Source: Salibaculum halophilum (GTDB lineage Bacteria; Pseudomonadota; Alphaproteobacteria; Rhodobacterales; Rhodobacteraceae). Taken from it: 64,000 nucleotides of DNA. The first letter of the stretch is position 1. Each line of letters starts with the position of its first letter. Location: the NCBI RefSeq assembly GCF_002094885.1, contig NZ_MSIT01000006.1:150962-214961 (forward strand). The letters run 5' to 3'. The position numbers and the translations under genes were made by a program. The notes under the pieces are model-generated. The model was given only the letters and a program-made list of their open reading frames with translations. It was not told the DNA's origin and did no database searches. Positions 10,851 through 20,094 of the stretch are shown one piece after another.

Positions 10851-10879
10851 GTGACAGTCCAATCCATCCCCCCTATAAG
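10851..10879 (+). promoter_or_regulatory. ppaC promoter
   Basis: GTGACA, 17 bases, TATAAG, ending 35 bases before the pyrophosphatase ATG. Good sigma-70-type spacing and a near-consensus -10. Confidence 0.6.
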
Positions 10880-10914
10880 GCCGGCAAATTCACCTGAACC
10901 ACGGGCTTTCCACA

Positions 10915-11835
10915 ATGACCACACTCGTTTTCGGCCACAAGGCCCCCGACACCGACTCCACCGGCGCGCCCCTGATCTGGGCCTGGTATCTGTCCGACAT
11001 CAAAGGTCAGGACGCCAAGCCGGTCCTGCTGGGCGCGCCCAATACCGAGGCCGCCTTCGTCCTGTCCCGCTGGGGCTATGACACGCCCGAGATCATCGCC
11101 GACGTGGCCGACGACCAGCCCTGTGTCGTCGTCGACACCAACAACCCCGCCGAACTTCCCGACAATATCAACGGCGCCGACGTGCAGGCGATCATCGACC
11201 ATCACAAGCTGGTCGGCGGGCTGGAAACCAAGGGCCCGATCAACATCACCATCCGGCCGCTGGCCTGCACGGCCACCATCATGCACACCCTCATGGGCGC
11301 CGATGCCGACAAGCTGACCGATCCGGTCAAGGGCCTCATGCTGTCGTGCATCCTGTCGGACACGCTGGAGTTTCGCAGCCCCACCACCACCGCGCAGGAC
11401 AAGGCGCTGGCCGAAAGCCTCGCCGCCGACCTGGGCCTGAACCTGACCGACTACGCCGCCGAGATGTTCGCGGCCAAGTCCGATGTCTCGGCCTTTTCGG
11501 ATGCCGAGCTGATCCGCATGGACTCCAAGGAATACGAGGTCTCAGACACCAAGTTCCGCGTCTCGGTCCTGGAAACCACCGCACCCGAGATGCCGCTGGG
11601 GCGCAAGGACAGCCTGATGGCCAGCATGGGGGATGTCGCCGCCGAGGATGGCGTGGACGAAGTGCTGCTCTTCGTCGTCGATATCCTGCGCGAAGAGGCG
11701 ACGCTCCTGGTGCCCAACGACACCGTCAAGGCGGTGGCCGAGAAGAGCTTCGGCGCGACGGTCGAGGGCGACATCGTGGTCTTGCCCGGCGTCATGTCGC
11801 GCAAGAAGCAGATCATCCCGAACCTGGCGCTGTAA
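10915..11835 (+). CDS. ppaC: Manganese-dependent (family II) inorganic pyrophosphatase
   Basis: A 306-residue DHH-family phosphoesterase that splits pyrophosphate and so pulls biosynthetic reactions forward. The metal and phosphate ligands are visible: GHKAPDTDS (residues 7-15), DTNN (about 74-77), DHHK (about 96-99), and the C-terminal DHHA2 substrate segment SRKKQIIP near the end. The length is right for family II. A terminator hairpin follows. Confidence 0.95.
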   Translation: MTTLVFGHKAPDTDSTGAPLIWAWYLSDIKGQDAKPVLLGAPNTEAAFVLSRWGYDTPEIIADVADDQPCVVVDTNNPAELPDNINGADVQAIIDHHKLVGGLETKGPINITIRPLACTATIMHTLMGADADKLTDPVKGLMLSCILSDTLEFRSPTTTAQDKALAESLAADLGLNLTDYAAEMFAAKSDVSAFSDAELIRMDSKEYEVSDTKFRVSVLETTAPEMPLGRKDSLMASMGDVAAEDGVDEVLLFVVDILREEATLLVPNDTVKAVAEKSFGATVEGDIVVLPGVMSRKKQIIPNLAL

Positions 11836-11856
11836 GCCGCGCCAGGCGGCTGGAAC

Positions 11857-11893
11857 ACCCTCGCCGCGTGGTCCGCGGCGAGGGTTCCTCTTT
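11857..11893 (+). terminator. ppaC terminator
   Basis: Perfect 12-base stem ACCCTCGCCGCG/CGCGGCGAGGGT with a five-base loop, followed by TCCTCTTT. It lies 21 bases after the ppaC stop. Confidence 0.75.
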
Positions 11894-11929
11894 GCGAGCT
11901 GCTCGGGCAATACTCATAGGAGGGGGCGG

Positions 11930-12478
11930 GTGTCCGCCATGCAGTATTCGGCCGACTTCAAGTCGCGCACCACGGCCATTGCCCGGCTGTTCGAGGACAG
12001 CTTCGGCGCGTCCGAAGGCGCCGAAGAGGGCGCGCTGATCGGCGGGCTCGCGCGCGACATGCTGTCCGAGGTGCCGGATACAGACCTGCATGTTTTCACC
12101 GCGTGGGACGTCGACACCATGGTCGGCGCGATCATCTTTTCGCGTCTGCAAGCCCCCAACGATCACCGCCGCGTTTTCCTGCTGGCGCCGGTTGCCGTGG
12201 CCCCCGATCAACAGGGCAAGGGCGTGGGGCAGTCGTTGCTGCGGCATGGCCTTTCCGAGATGCGGCGCGCGGGAGCGGATGTGGCGGTGACCTATGGCGA
12301 CCCGGCCTATTACTGCAAGGTGGGCTTCCGGCCCGCCACGACCGAGACCGTTCCAGCTCCGCGCCGGCTTCAATACCCCGAGGGCTGGCAGGCCCAGTCC
12401 CTTACGGATGCGCCGCTGGCCCCGATCACGGGGCCGTTGCACTGCGTTCAGGCGATCGACGACCCCGTCTACTGGTGA
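11930..12478 (+). CDS. GNAT family N-acetyltransferase
   Basis: A 182-residue acyltransferase of the YhbS-like GNAT group. The acetyl-CoA loop is APVAVAPDQQGKGVGQSLLRHGL (about residues 85-107), followed by VTYGDPAYYCKVGFRP, the usual beta-bulge and C-terminal strand. The acceptor is unknown. The GTG at 11930 is preferred because AGGAGG lies at ideal distance; the ATG three codons later (11939) is an alternative. It converges on the aminopeptidase gene with only 6 bases between stop codons. Confidence 0.85.
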   Translation: MSAMQYSADFKSRTTAIARLFEDSFGASEGAEEGALIGGLARDMLSEVPDTDLHVFTAWDVDTMVGAIIFSRLQAPNDHRRVFLLAPVAVAPDQQGKGVGQSLLRHGLSEMRRAGADVAVTYGDPAYYCKVGFRPATTETVPAPRRLQYPEGWQAQSLTDAPLAPITGPLHCVQAIDDPVYW

Positions 12479-12484
12479 GCCGGC

Positions 12485-13738
12485 TCAGGCCTCGCTGGCC
12501 CATTCGCCGCGGCGAAACACCGGCACGCGGGTGCCGTCGGGCGTGATGCCATCGACGTCCGTCTTTGGCCCGCCGATCATCCAGTCGACGTGGATCAGGC
12601 TGGAATTGCCGCCCGCCTCCACGACCTTGTCAGGGTCACCTGCCACCGCATCGACGAAGCAATCGGAATAGCACTGGCCCTGCGCGATGTGGCAGGCGGC
12701 GTTCTCGTCATAGAGCGTGTTGAAGAACAGCAGCCCCGATTGCGAGATGGGCGAGCCGTGCGGCACCAGTGCCACCTCGCCCAGCCGCGCCGCGCCCGCG
12801 TCGGTGTCGATCAGGTTCTGCCAGGCCGCTTCGCCCTCGCTGGCGCTGGCCTCGACGATGCGGCCCTGCACGAACCGCACCTCGATATCCGCGATCGGCG
12901 TGCCCTGGTAGACCAGCGGTTTCGACGCCTTCGCCACGCCGTCCACGCGGTCCTTGTGGGGGGTGGTGAAGACCTCTTCGGTGGGGATGTTCGGATTGCA
13001 GGTGGTGCCGTTGCCGGCCCGCGACGCGCCGCCCTTCCATTCGTGCCCCTCGGCCAAGCCCACCGTCAGGTCGGTGCCGCCCCCGGTGAAATGCAGCGCG
13101 CTGAAGGCCTGGTCATTGAGCCAATCGGTGCGGGCGCGCAGCGTGGCGTTATGGGCCTGCCATTCGGCGACCGGGTCGTCCCGGTCTACCCGCGACGCGG
13201 CGAAGATCGCCTCGGCCAGCTGCGCCACCGCCGCATCCTCGGGCAGGTCGGGAAAGACCTGCCGTGCCCAGGCCCGGCCGGGGTAGCTGACGATGTTCCA
13301 GTTGATGTCGAAATTGACGACCGGCTCCTTCGCGGGCTTCGAGGCCGCGGAATTGGCCTTGGCCACCCGCGCCGCCTTGTCCGGGTCCTGCCCCTTGAGC
13401 AGCAGCGGGTTGTCGGCGGTGATCGCCAGCCGCGCGGCATTGTTCGCAAAGGCCTCGGCCATGCCGTTGTAAAGCCAGCCGGGGGCGGAATCGAAGGCCG
13501 CCTCGTGCCCGTGCTCGAAGCGCGCCAGCGTCACCGCCTCGTCCGACAGGATCGGCGTCACGTTCGCCGCCCCCGCGCGATAGGCCGCCGCCGCGATGCG
13601 CCGCACCAGCGGCAGCGCCTCGACCGGGGCAGTCAGGACGAGATCCTGGCCGGGCTGCAGCCCAAGCCCAACCTGCACGGCCACCTCGGCCAGCTTGTCG
13701 AGCTTGTCAGTGTCGAAGGGCAGGTGCGGGTCTTGCAT
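12485..13738 (-). CDS. M29-family aminopeptidase
   Basis: A 417-residue metallopeptidase of the thermophilic aminopeptidase (AmpS/PepS) family. Features are FTGGGTDLTVGL, the NIPTEEVFTTPHKDRVDG metal-ligand segment and the C-terminal SSLIHVDWMIGG segment supplying further ligands. The family removes N-terminal residues from peptides using two metal ions. MQDPHLPF at 13738 was taken as the start; a longer reading frame exists but has no family-like sequence upstream. Confidence 0.9.
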   Translation of the reverse strand: MQDPHLPFDTDKLDKLAEVAVQVGLGLQPGQDLVLTAPVEALPLVRRIAAAAYRAGAANVTPILSDEAVTLARFEHGHEAAFDSAPGWLYNGMAEAFANNAARLAITADNPLLLKGQDPDKAARVAKANSAASKPAKEPVVNFDINWNIVSYPGRAWARQVFPDLPEDAAVAQLAEAIFAASRVDRDDPVAEWQAHNATLRARTDWLNDQAFSALHFTGGGTDLTVGLAEGHEWKGGASRAGNGTTCNPNIPTEEVFTTPHKDRVDGVAKASKPLVYQGTPIADIEVRFVQGRIVEASASEGEAAWQNLIDTDAGAARLGEVALVPHGSPISQSGLLFFNTLYDENAACHIAQGQCYSDCFVDAVAGDPDKVVEAGGNSSLIHVDWMIGGPKTDVDGITPDGTRVPVFRRGEWASEA

Positions 13739-13866
13739 TGGGTCGCCTCGTGATCCGTGGGTTTGGCGCAAGATATGCGCCGCGGCGGCACAGTCCACCC
13801 CCGCCCCTTTCCCCCGGCGGGCAAAACGGGCTATCTGGCGGCGACCCCCTAGCCCGAAAGCCCCCA

Positions 13867-14739
13867 ATGACCGAGATCATCCAAAAATTCGCCGACATCT
13901 CAGACAATTACAACGTGGCCTTCGTCGATCTCTGGGGCTGCATGCACGACGGCGTGCGGGCCTTTCCCGGCGCGGTGGCGGCGATGCAGGGTTTTCGCGC
14001 GCGCGGCGGCAAGGTCGTGCTGGTCACCAACGCCCCGCGGGCGCGTGGGCCGGTCGAAGAGCATGTCGCCAGCCTCGGGATTCCAGCCGATGCCTGGGAC
14101 AGCATCGCCACCAGTGGCGACAGCGCCCGCGCGGCGATGTTCCGCGGCGCGGTGGGCCGCAAGGTCTGGTTCATGGGCGAGACACGGGACCGGTCCTTTT
14201 TTGAGCCGCTGCGCATCATCGACGACCCGGTCGAGATCGAGGTGGTAGAGCTGGACCGGGCCGAGGGCATCGTCTGCTGCGGCCCCTTCGATCCGCACGC
14301 GGACCCCGCGGTCAACCGGCCGCAGCTCCTTTACGCCAAGAAGCGGGGGCTGAAACTGCTCTGCGCCAATCCCGACATGGTGGTGGACCGCGGCGGCGCG
14401 CGGGAATGGTGCGCCGGGGCGCTGGCCGCGCTCTATACCGAGATGGGCGGCGAAAGCCTTTATTTCGGCAAGCCGCATCCGCCCATCTACGACCTGGCCC
14501 GGCGGCGCCACGCGGCCCTTGCCGGGGCCATCGACGACCCGCGCATCATCGCCATCGGCGACGGTATCCGCACCGATATCCTCGGCGCCCAGCAAGAGGA
14601 CACCGACAGCCTCTTCATCACCGGCGGGCTGGCCGCGAAAGAAACGAAGACCGGCGAAAACCCGGACCCGCAGGCTCTCGACGCCTACACGACGCGCGAG
14701 ATGGTGCATCCGACCTATGCCATCGGGTTCCTGCGCTGA
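13867..14739 (+). CDS. HAD-superfamily hydrolase (TIGR01459 type)
   Basis: A 290-residue class IIA HAD protein. Motif I is VAFVDLWGCMHDG (Asp at about residue 21, the nucleophile, but with LWG in place of the usual D-x-D-G-x), motif II is VLVTNAPR, motif III is the YFGKPHPPIYDLA lysine, and motif IV is IAIGDGIRTDILGA. The DLWG variant is typical of a group found in alphaproteobacteria whose substrate is unknown; related proteins dephosphorylate sugar phosphates or nucleotides. Confidence 0.88.
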   Translation: MTEIIQKFADISDNYNVAFVDLWGCMHDGVRAFPGAVAAMQGFRARGGKVVLVTNAPRARGPVEEHVASLGIPADAWDSIATSGDSARAAMFRGAVGRKVWFMGETRDRSFFEPLRIIDDPVEIEVVELDRAEGIVCCGPFDPHADPAVNRPQLLYAKKRGLKLLCANPDMVVDRGGAREWCAGALAALYTEMGGESLYFGKPHPPIYDLARRRHAALAGAIDDPRIIAIGDGIRTDILGAQQEDTDSLFITGGLAAKETKTGENPDPQALDAYTTREMVHPTYAIGFLR

Positions 14740-14751
14740 CGCAGTTTGCCC

Positions 14752-14780
14752 TTGATGTTTCTGCGCTCGCGAAGTAACAA
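14752..14780 (+). promoter_or_regulatory. Putative promoter of maoC-like gene
   Basis: TTGATG, 17 bases, TAACAA, 51 bases ahead of the chosen start of the MaoC-like gene. Confidence 0.4.
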
Positions 14781-14831
14781 AATTTCATACCACGCCAAGT
14801 GGGGGATTTTTTGTTGCCCGAGGAATGTGAC

Positions 14832-15275
14832 ATGCTCGACAATCTGCCCAAGGGAACGATCTGCATCGAGGATATCGAGATCGGCATGGTCCGGTCCCTG
14901 TCCAAGACCGTGACCGATCAGGACATCGAGATGTTCGCCGCCGTCTCGACCGATCACAACCCGGTGCACCTGGACGATGCCTATGCCCGCGACACGATCT
15001 TCGAGGGGCGCATCGCCCACGGGATGCTGACCGCCGGGCTGGTCTCGGCGGTGATCGGCGAACAGCTTCCGGGCCATGGTACGGTCTACCTGGGCCAGAC
15101 GATGAAATTCCTCGGGCCCGTCCGCCCCGGCGACCGCGTGACCGCCGAGGTCGAGGTGACCGAGATCGAACCGGCCAAGCGGCGGGTGACGCTTCAGACG
15201 CGCTGCCTCGTCGCGGGCAAGCCGGTGTTGACCGGCGAAGCCAAGGTCCTGGCGCCTTCGGCAAAGTTCGACTGA
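14832..15275 (+). CDS. MaoC-like (R)-specific enoyl-CoA hydratase
   Basis: A 147-residue single hot-dog protein. The hydratase-2 motif is FAAVSTDHNPVHLDDAYA (about residues 36-53), with the catalytic Asp and His in the DHNPVH core, followed by IAHGMLTAGLVSAVIGEQLPG. PhaJ-type enzymes turn trans-2-enoyl-CoA into (R)-3-hydroxyacyl-CoA for polyhydroxyalkanoate synthesis or other fates. The ATG at 14832 was chosen for its GAGGAATG ribosome-binding site and family-like start; an upstream ATG at 14799 adds eleven residues. Confidence 0.87.
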   Translation: MLDNLPKGTICIEDIEIGMVRSLSKTVTDQDIEMFAAVSTDHNPVHLDDAYARDTIFEGRIAHGMLTAGLVSAVIGEQLPGHGTVYLGQTMKFLGPVRPGDRVTAEVEVTEIEPAKRRVTLQTRCLVAGKPVLTGEAKVLAPSAKFD

Positions 15276-15393
15276 CCCCAGCGCGGCGGTCCGATCCGGC
15301 CCCATGGCCGAACCGGCCCGCCGGTTCATGGGCCATGGGCCCATGGCTCGGCGGGCGCTTGCCACCGCCGCCACGCCGCGCTACCCGTCGCGC

Positions 15394-16320
15394 ATGCGCA
15401 TCACCCGCGACATAGATTTCGTCCCGCCCGAGGACAAAGGCGCCTCGGTCGCGATCGGAAATTTCGACGGGGTGCACCTGGGCCACCAGGCCGTGATCGA
15501 CCTGGCCCGCCGCGCGGATGCGCCACTGGGCGTGCTGACATTCGAGCCGCACCCGCGCGAGGTCCTGCGCCCCGACACCCCGCCCTTTCGCCTGATGAAC
15601 GCCCAGACCCGCGCGCACCGGCTGGAAAAGATCGGGGTGGACCACCTGTACGAGCTGCCCTTCACCGCCGCGATTTCCGAGCTCAGCGACCGCGGCTTTG
15701 CCGAACACATCCTGCGCGACAGCCTCGGCGTGGCGCATGTGGTCGTCGGCGAGGATTTCTGCTTCGGCAAGGGGCGGACGGGCAATGCCGAACGTCTGCG
15801 GCACTACGGGGCCGACATGGGCTTCGGCGTGACCGTCGCGCCGATGCTGCGCACCGCCTCGGGCGCGGCCTCCTCGACAGCGATCCGCGCCGCGCTGAGC
15901 GAGGGCGAACCGCGCGTCGCCGCCGAGATGCTGGGCCACTGGCACCGCATCGACGGCCCGGTGATCCAGGGCGACCAGCGCGGCCGCGACCTGGGCTATC
16001 CCACCGCCAACATGTCCATCGACGGGCTGCACCCGCCCAAGTTCGGCGTCTACGCCGTGCTGGCCGAGGTTCTGGACGGCCCCCACCGGGGCCACTACCA
16101 CGGGGCGGCCTCGATCGGTGTGAAACCCACCTTCGGCGTCAATCATGCCAACTGCGAAACCTACCTGTTCGACTTCGCGGGCGATCTTTACGGCGCGCAT
16201 CTGAGCGTCGCCCTGGTCGAATTCCTGCGCGGCGAGGCGTCCTTCGACGGCGTCGCGCCGCTGATCGCCCAGATGGACACGGATTGCGCCCGCGCGCGCG
16301 AGGTGCTGGCGCATGTCTGA
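15394..16320 (+). CDS. ribF: Bifunctional riboflavin kinase/FAD synthetase
   Basis: A 308-residue two-domain enzyme. The N-terminal FMN adenylyltransferase part has VAIGNFDGVHLGHQ (about residues 23-36) and the SSTAIR loop. The C-terminal kinase part has GDQRGRDLGYPTANM (about 192-206) and the SIGVKPTFG loop. It converts riboflavin to FMN and FAD. The ATG at 15394 was chosen because the domain begins there; the preceding 90 bases hold a long imperfect inverted repeat around CCATGGGCCCATGG that may be a terminator for the gene before. It overlaps ycgN by 8 bases. Confidence 0.95.
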   Translation: MRITRDIDFVPPEDKGASVAIGNFDGVHLGHQAVIDLARRADAPLGVLTFEPHPREVLRPDTPPFRLMNAQTRAHRLEKIGVDHLYELPFTAAISELSDRGFAEHILRDSLGVAHVVVGEDFCFGKGRTGNAERLRHYGADMGFGVTVAPMLRTASGAASSTAIRAALSEGEPRVAAEMLGHWHRIDGPVIQGDQRGRDLGYPTANMSIDGLHPPKFGVYAVLAEVLDGPHRGHYHGAASIGVKPTFGVNHANCETYLFDFAGDLYGAHLSVALVEFLRGEASFDGVAPLIAQMDTDCARAREVLAHV

Positions 16321-16783
16321 TCCGATAAAGCGCGAGGGGCTGCGCCGCGAGTTCTGGGCGCGCGTGCCGATGCACAAGATGACCGAGGCCGAGTGGGAGG
16401 CGCTCTGCGACGGCTGCGGCAAGTGCTGCCTGAACAAGCTGGAGGACGCCGACACCGGCGAGGTCGCCCTGACCCGCGTCGCCTGTCGCCTGCTGGACGA
16501 CAGCACCTGCCGCTGCACCCAGTACGACATCCGCCACCAGTTCGTGCCCGATTGCATCCAGCTGACCCCCGAGACGATCCGGCAGCACATGTACTGGCTG
16601 CCACGGACCTGCGCCTATCGGCTGGTCTACGAGGGGCGGGACCTGTTCCACTGGCACCCGCTGATTTCGGGCGATCCGCAGACAGTCCACGACGCCGGCG
16701 TTTCGGTGCAGGACCTGACGGTCAGCGAATTCGAAACGCCCGACGACGACTGGGAAGATCATATCATCGAGGAGCCGCTCTAG
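16313..16783 (+). CDS. ycgN: YcgN/UPF0260 cysteine-cluster protein
   Basis: A 156-residue protein with a ligand-like cysteine cluster: LCDGCGKCCLNK at residues 32-43, then AC at 57-58, CRC at about 66-68, a single Cys in VPDC and another in RTCAYR. This matches the UPF0260 (YcgN) family, related to YkgJ-type proteins thought to bind a metal or Fe-S centre. No activity is established. It overlaps ribF by 8 bases and abuts ltaE with no gap, so the three genes are probably one transcript. Confidence 0.88.
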   Translation: MSDPIKREGLRREFWARVPMHKMTEAEWEALCDGCGKCCLNKLEDADTGEVALTRVACRLLDDSTCRCTQYDIRHQFVPDCIQLTPETIRQHMYWLPRTCAYRLVYEGRDLFHWHPLISGDPQTVHDAGVSVQDLTVSEFETPDDDWEDHIIEEPL

Positions 16784-17833
16784 ATGTTCTTTGCCTCTGA
16801 CAACGGCGGCCCGGCCCACCCTTCGGTGCTCGACGCCCTGGCCCGCGCCAACGAGGGCCATACCAGCGCCTATGGCGCGGAACCGGCCATGGCGCGCGTC
16901 CGCGACCGCCTGCGCGAGGTCTTCGAGGCGCCGCAGGCGGCGGTCTACCTTGTCGCGACCGGCACGGCGGCCAATGCCCTCGCGCTGGCCACGATGGCGA
17001 ACCCCTGGGACACGGTGTTTTGCACCGCCATGGCCCATATCAACGAGGACGAGTGCAACGCGCCGGAGTTCTATTCCGGCGGTGCCAAGCTGACCCTCGT
17101 GGGCGACCGCGATGCCAAGATGGACCCGCAGGCCCTGCGCGCGGCCATCGCCGCCGAGGAAAGCCGCGGCGTGCACGGCCCCCAGCGCGGGCCGGTCTCG
17201 ATCACCAATGCGACCGAAAAGGGCACCGTCTACACGCCCTCCGAGATCGCCGACCTGTCCGGGGTGGCCCGCGACTTCGGGCTGCAGACCCACCTTGACG
17301 GAGCGCGCTTTGCCAATGCGCTGGTCGCGCTTGACTGCACCCCGGCCGAGATGACCTGGCGGGCGGGGGTCGATGCCGTCAGCTTCGGCGGCACCAAGAA
17401 CGGCCTGATGGGGGCCGAGGCGGTGATCCTCTTCGATCCCGAGAAAGCCTGGGAGTTCGAGCTGCGCCGCAAGCGCGGGGCGCACCTGTTTTCCAAACAC
17501 CGCTACCTGTCGGCCCAGATGGAGGCCTATCTCGCCGACGACCTCTGGCTGGAGTTGGCACGCCGCGCCAACGCGACCTGCGCCCACCTGGCCGAGGGCT
17601 TGCAACAGCAAGACAGCGTGGAATTTCTGCACGAGCCGGCGGCAAACATCATATTCGCACGCTTTCCACGCCGCCTTCACAAGCGGCTCCTCGACGCCGG
17701 TGCCTATTATTACGTTTGGGACGGCGACCCGCACACCGGCGACCCCGATGCGCCACTGACCGCACGGCTAGTCTGCGACTGGTCCATCGGCATCACGGGG
17801 GCCGACGCATTCCTGTCGGCGATGCAAGGCTAG
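16784..17833 (+). CDS. ltaE: Low-specificity L-threonine aldolase
   Basis: A 349-residue PLP enzyme (fold type I) that splits L-threonine or L-allo-threonine to glycine and acetaldehyde. The PLP lysine is in SFGGTKNG (about residue 204), the aspartate that holds the pyridine nitrogen is in THLDGARFANA, and the N-terminal FASDNGGPAHPSV is typical. The ATG follows the ycgN stop directly. The last 4 bases overlap the convergent isomerase gene. Confidence 0.93.
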   Translation: MFFASDNGGPAHPSVLDALARANEGHTSAYGAEPAMARVRDRLREVFEAPQAAVYLVATGTAANALALATMANPWDTVFCTAMAHINEDECNAPEFYSGGAKLTLVGDRDAKMDPQALRAAIAAEESRGVHGPQRGPVSITNATEKGTVYTPSEIADLSGVARDFGLQTHLDGARFANALVALDCTPAEMTWRAGVDAVSFGGTKNGLMGAEAVILFDPEKAWEFELRRKRGAHLFSKHRYLSAQMEAYLADDLWLELARRANATCAHLAEGLQQQDSVEFLHEPAANIIFARFPRRLHKRLLDAGAYYYVWDGDPHTGDPDAPLTARLVCDWSIGITGADAFLSAMQG

Positions 17834-18426
17834 AGCTTGCCTGCCAGGTGCAGGTCGAGGTCCTCAAGCCGGTCCTGGCCCCAGAACAGCTCGTCACCCG
17901 CGGCATAGAAGGGCGATCCGAAGACGCCCCGCGCCACGGCCTCTTCGAGGTTGGCGGCATAGGTTTCGGCCCCGCTCAGCAAGCCGCTGTCGGACAGGCC
18001 CGGATCGAACCCGTTCTGTTCCAGTGCCGCGCGGATCACAGAATCCTCGGCAACGTCCTTTTCCTCGGCCCAGCAGGCGCGCAGGATGGCATGAACCAGC
18101 CCGCCGAGATCCCCGCCCCCGGCATTCTGCGCGGCGATGATCGCATAGGACGACGGGGCCGGGTTTGTGGGAAAATGCGCGGGCTTGAGAGTGATCGGCA
18201 TCCCGGCCTTCTCAGCCGACCGGCGCATGTCCTGCAACCGATAGGCCTGCCGGTTGGGGTGACGTTCGCCCGGGGGCGTGCCGCCGGTGCGCGCGAATAG
18301 CGCCATGATGTCGAGCGGCTTGTAGGCTACCGTCGCCCCGTGCCGCGCCGCGATCTCTTCCAGCCGCGTGCCCGCCAGATAGGTAAAGGGCGATATCGTG
18401 GTGAAGTAATAGTCGATCTGCGGCAT
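17830..18426 (-). CDS. 2-hydroxychromene-2-carboxylate isomerase family (DsbA-like) protein
   Basis: A 198-residue protein of the DsbA-like/kappa-GST fold. The active-site serine lies in TISPFTYLAG (about residue 12 of the shorter form), and GVFGSPFYAAGDELFWGQDRL near the C-terminus is the cis-proline segment and helix typical of HCCA isomerases. Members isomerise ring-opened aromatic intermediates using glutathione, but many homologues lie outside degradation clusters, as here, so the substrate is unclear. Start MPQIDYYF (18426) is preferred; an ATG four codons upstream exists. Confidence 0.85.
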   Translation of the reverse strand: MPQIDYYFTTISPFTYLAGTRLEEIAARHGATVAYKPLDIMALFARTGGTPPGERHPNRQAYRLQDMRRSAEKAGMPITLKPAHFPTNPAPSSYAIIAAQNAGGGDLGGLVHAILRACWAEEKDVAEDSVIRAALEQNGFDPGLSDSGLLSGAETYAANLEEAVARGVFGSPFYAAGDELFWGQDRLEDLDLHLAGKL

Positions 18427-18520
18427 TTGCCCCGGCACCCCGTCTGCTTTCTTTGCGGCAGGTTAGACGCATGCTAAGCGGTGTCAACGTCACGAATCTG
18501 TCACCTCGGGGTCCTGCCAC

Positions 18521-19537
18521 ATGCCGAATATCGTCGAGCCCAAGCTCATCTCGGGCAATGCCAACATGCCGCTTGCCCAGTCCGTCGCGCGGCGGATGTC
18601 CATGCACCGCGGCATAAATGTCGGGCTGGTCGATGCCCGGGTCGAGCGGTTCAACGACGGCGAGATCTTTGTCGAGGTCTTCGAGAACGTCCGCGGCGAG
18701 GATATGTTCGTCATCCAGCCCACTTCGAACCCGGCCAACGACAACCTGATGGAACTGCTGATCATCTGCGACGCGCTGCGCCGGTCCTCGGCCGCGCGGA
18801 TCACGGCCGTGGTGCCCTATTTCGGCTATGCCCGCCAGGACCGCCGCACCAAGGCGCGCACGCCCATCTCGGCCAAGCTGGTGGCCAACATGCTGGTCGA
18901 GGCGGGCGTCGAACGTATCCTGACGATGGACCTGCACGCCGCCCAGATCCAGGGCTTCTTCGATATCCCTGTGGACAACCTCTATGCCAGCCCGATCTTC
19001 GCGCTGGACATCCAGCACAATTTCAGGGGCGCCGAGGATGTGATGGTCGTCAGCCCCGACGTGGGCGGCGTGGCCCGCGCGCGCGAACTGGCCCAGCGGA
19101 TCAACGCGCCGCTGGCCATCGTCGACAAGCGCCGCGAGAAACCCGGCGAGATCGCCGAGATGACCGTGATCGGCAATGTCACCGGCAAGAAATGCATCAT
19201 CGTGGACGACATCTGCGACACCGCCGGGACCCTGTGCAAGGCCGCGGAGGTGCTCATGACACACGGCGCGACCGAGGTGCATTCCTACATCACGCACGGG
19301 GTTCTGTCCGGTCCGGCGGTCGAGCGGATCACCAACTCGGTGATGAAATCGCTGGTCATCACCGACAGCATCCAAGCCACCAAGCCAGTCGTGGACTGCC
19401 CCAATATCCGCACCGTGCCCACTGCGCCGATGTTCGCCCAGGCCATCCTGAACATCTGGAACGGCACAAGCGTGTCATCGCTTTTCGATCACGAGACTCT
19501 GACGCCGATCTACGAGGGCATGTACGCGACCGTGTGA
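18521..19537 (+). CDS. prs: Ribose-phosphate pyrophosphokinase
   Basis: A 338-residue PRPP synthase that makes phosphoribosyl pyrophosphate from ribose 5-phosphate and ATP for purine, pyrimidine, His and Trp synthesis. Signatures are [20 protein letters not shown] (ATP loop), [20 protein letters not shown] and the PRPP-binding [15 protein letters not shown] loop (about residues 225-239). Length and order are standard. Confidence 0.97.
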   Translation: MPNIVEPKLISGNANMPLAQSVARRMSMHRGINVGLVDARVERFNDGEIFVEVFENVRGEDMFVIQPTSNPANDNLMELLIICDALRRSSAARITAVVPYFGYARQDRRTKARTPISAKLVANMLVEAGVERILTMDLHAAQIQGFFDIPVDNLYASPIFALDIQHNFRGAEDVMVVSPDVGGVARARELAQRINAPLAIVDKRREKPGEIAEMTVIGNVTGKKCIIVDDICDTAGTLCKAAEVLMTHGATEVHSYITHGVLSGPAVERITNSVMKSLVITDSIQATKPVVDCPNIRTVPTAPMFAQAILNIWNGTSVSSLFDHETLTPIYEGMYATV

Positions 19538-19580
19538 CACCATTGGCGCGCAGGGCCGCAGCAGGCGGCCGCGCAGCAGG

Positions 19581-19931
19581 TCAATAGAGATCCCAATCGT
19601 CGTCATGGCGCAATTCGCCCATGGCTGTCCAGCTCACACGCATCCGCGCAATCTTCGTGTCGCCCCAGGTGGTGAAGGTGATGACGAAGCCCTCCTCAGT
19701 CACATCTTCGGCACGCAGGTCGACCCGCGCGAAGGCCGTGTTCGAAATGTCCCACATGGAGGGCGCGAGCTGGACCGCGGGCGGCCGGCGGTAGCTTTCC
19801 GAAAAATCAATGCGGGCGCGCATGCGCCGCTCGCCCTCGCCGGTCCACATCGCGCCATCCGTCTCAAAATCCGAAAACAGGACGAAATCGCCCTGCTCGA
19901 CGCCGATCAGGTGATTTCGAAACCGCTTCAT
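19581..19931 (-). CDS. H-type lectin domain protein
   Basis: A 116-residue protein that is almost entirely one H-type lectin-like domain: FSESYRRPPAVQLAP, RVDLRAEDVTEEGFVITFTTWGDTKIARMRVSWTAMGE. These are the paired beta-strand signatures of the domain known from snail agglutinin and found in bacterial proteins. There is no signal peptide. The start MKRFRNHLIGV at 19931 gives the normal N-terminal strand; the upstream extension is low quality. Carbohydrate binding is inferred from the domain only. Confidence 0.75.
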   Translation of the reverse strand: MKRFRNHLIGVEQGDFVLFSDFETDGAMWTGEGERRMRARIDFSESYRRPPAVQLAPSMWDISNTAFARVDLRAEDVTEEGFVITFTTWGDTKIARMRVSWTAMGELRHDDDWDLY

Positions 19932-20044
19932 CCGCTTTTCCCCAAAGGCCGCTCCTCGCGGGTCTCTGTTGTCATCGCGGTATTTTCGGCAGGACGCATG
20001 CACCATGCAACCGAAATGGCAGTCACGATCAGGGCGGCCCGAAC

Positions 20045-20070
20045 AAAAAACGGGCGCCCGAAGGCGCCCG
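20045..20070 (-). terminator. atp operon terminator
   Basis: On the minus strand an eight-base GC stem (CGGGCGCC/GGCGCCCG) with a TTCG tetraloop is followed by six T. It lies 25 bases after the atpC stop. Confidence 0.9.
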
Positions 20071-20094
20071 CTTTTGCGAATTTCGATCCCCGGC